Assembly (NCBI GenBank): GCA_035540495.1
Contig: DATLGL010000028.1
Coordinates: forward strand, 3,503-67,502
Length of the DNA stretch: 64,000 bases
Direction: 5' to 3'
DNA from: DASVEG01 sp035540495
Lineage (GTDB): Bacteria; Actinomycetota; Acidimicrobiia; Acidimicrobiales; CADCTF01
Shown here one piece after another: positions 63,985 to 64,000 of the stretch. The position numbers and the translations under genes were made by a program. A model generated the notes under the pieces. That model was not told the origin of the DNA. It was given only the letters and a program-made list of their open reading frames with translations, and ran no database searches. Numbering within the stretch: position 1 is the stretch's first letter; each line of letters opens with the position of its first letter.

Positions 63985-64000
63985 GTGACCCCGCCCCGCC
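63985..64000 (+). CDS. possible start of a divergent gene (truncated by window edge)
   Basis: A GTG at 63985 opens VTPPR before the window ends. GACAAT (63973-63978) lies six bases upstream, the same spacing as leaderless promoters elsewhere in the window. No function can be inferred from five codons. Confidence 0.3.

Overview
The window is very GC-rich, strongly G/C-biased at third codon positions, and densely packed. Three features point to a monoderm actinobacterium: an ANTAR response regulator, a DtxR/IdeR-type metal regulator, and a Tad pilus locus with no secretin. At least a dozen promoters have a TAnnnT -10 element only 6-9 bases before a start codon, which implies leaderless mRNAs. 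The gene mix resembles Acidimicrobiia and their relatives. That assignment is inference, because no taxonomic marker was compared. No insertion sequence, prophage or CRISPR array was seen, and no stretch longer than 300 bases lacks a gene.

0-12.8 kb is housekeeping and small metabolism. It holds a LOG-family hydrolase, tRNA-Leu(CAA), an anti-sigma-type ATPase, a DinB-like protein, a DUF1206 membrane protein, a metallo-beta-lactamase-fold hydrolase, an aldose 1-epimerase, a DMT exporter coupled to a sulfurtransferase, a PdtaR-like ANTAR regulator, and a DtxR-family repressor divergent from polA. A small membrane-anchored protein, a methyltransferase whose start lies in a perfect 14-bp inverted repeat, and rpsA follow. 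The dtxR promoter carries a 20-bp perfect palindrome.

12.8-25.3 kb is a Tad/Flp pilus locus: TadG-like and TadE-like pseudopilins on the minus strand, then cpaB, cpaE, cpaF, a von Willebrand A-TadB fusion, tadC and a polytopic protein on the plus strand. Back on the minus strand are one intact Flp pilin, a second pilin frame without a usable start, and a NarL-type two-component pair. 25.3-35 kb holds coaE, uvrB, a frameshifted secreted Ig-domain protein, a polytopic membrane protein, and uvrA with a LexA-type box.

35-62.6 kb is a surface-glycan island. It encodes several GT4/GT2 glycosyltransferases (two of them multi-domain fusions), a DUF2142 membrane protein, a polyprenyl-phosphate sugar transferase, a Wzx-type flippase, an FkbM methyltransferase, two AsnB-type amidotransferases, two DegT aminotransferases, two Gfo/Idh dehydrogenases (one fused to a left-handed beta-helix acyltransferase), a UDP-GlcNAc 2-epimerase-family enzyme and a UDP-sugar 6-dehydrogenase. 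Together the sugar-nucleotide enzymes match every step of the WbpA-B-E-D-I route to UDP-2,3-diacetamido-2,3-dideoxy-mannuronic acid. nadA and the first bases of a divergent gene end the window.

At four sites an intact gene would result from adding a single base, always a G on the coding strand. These may be assembly indels rather than real mutations.
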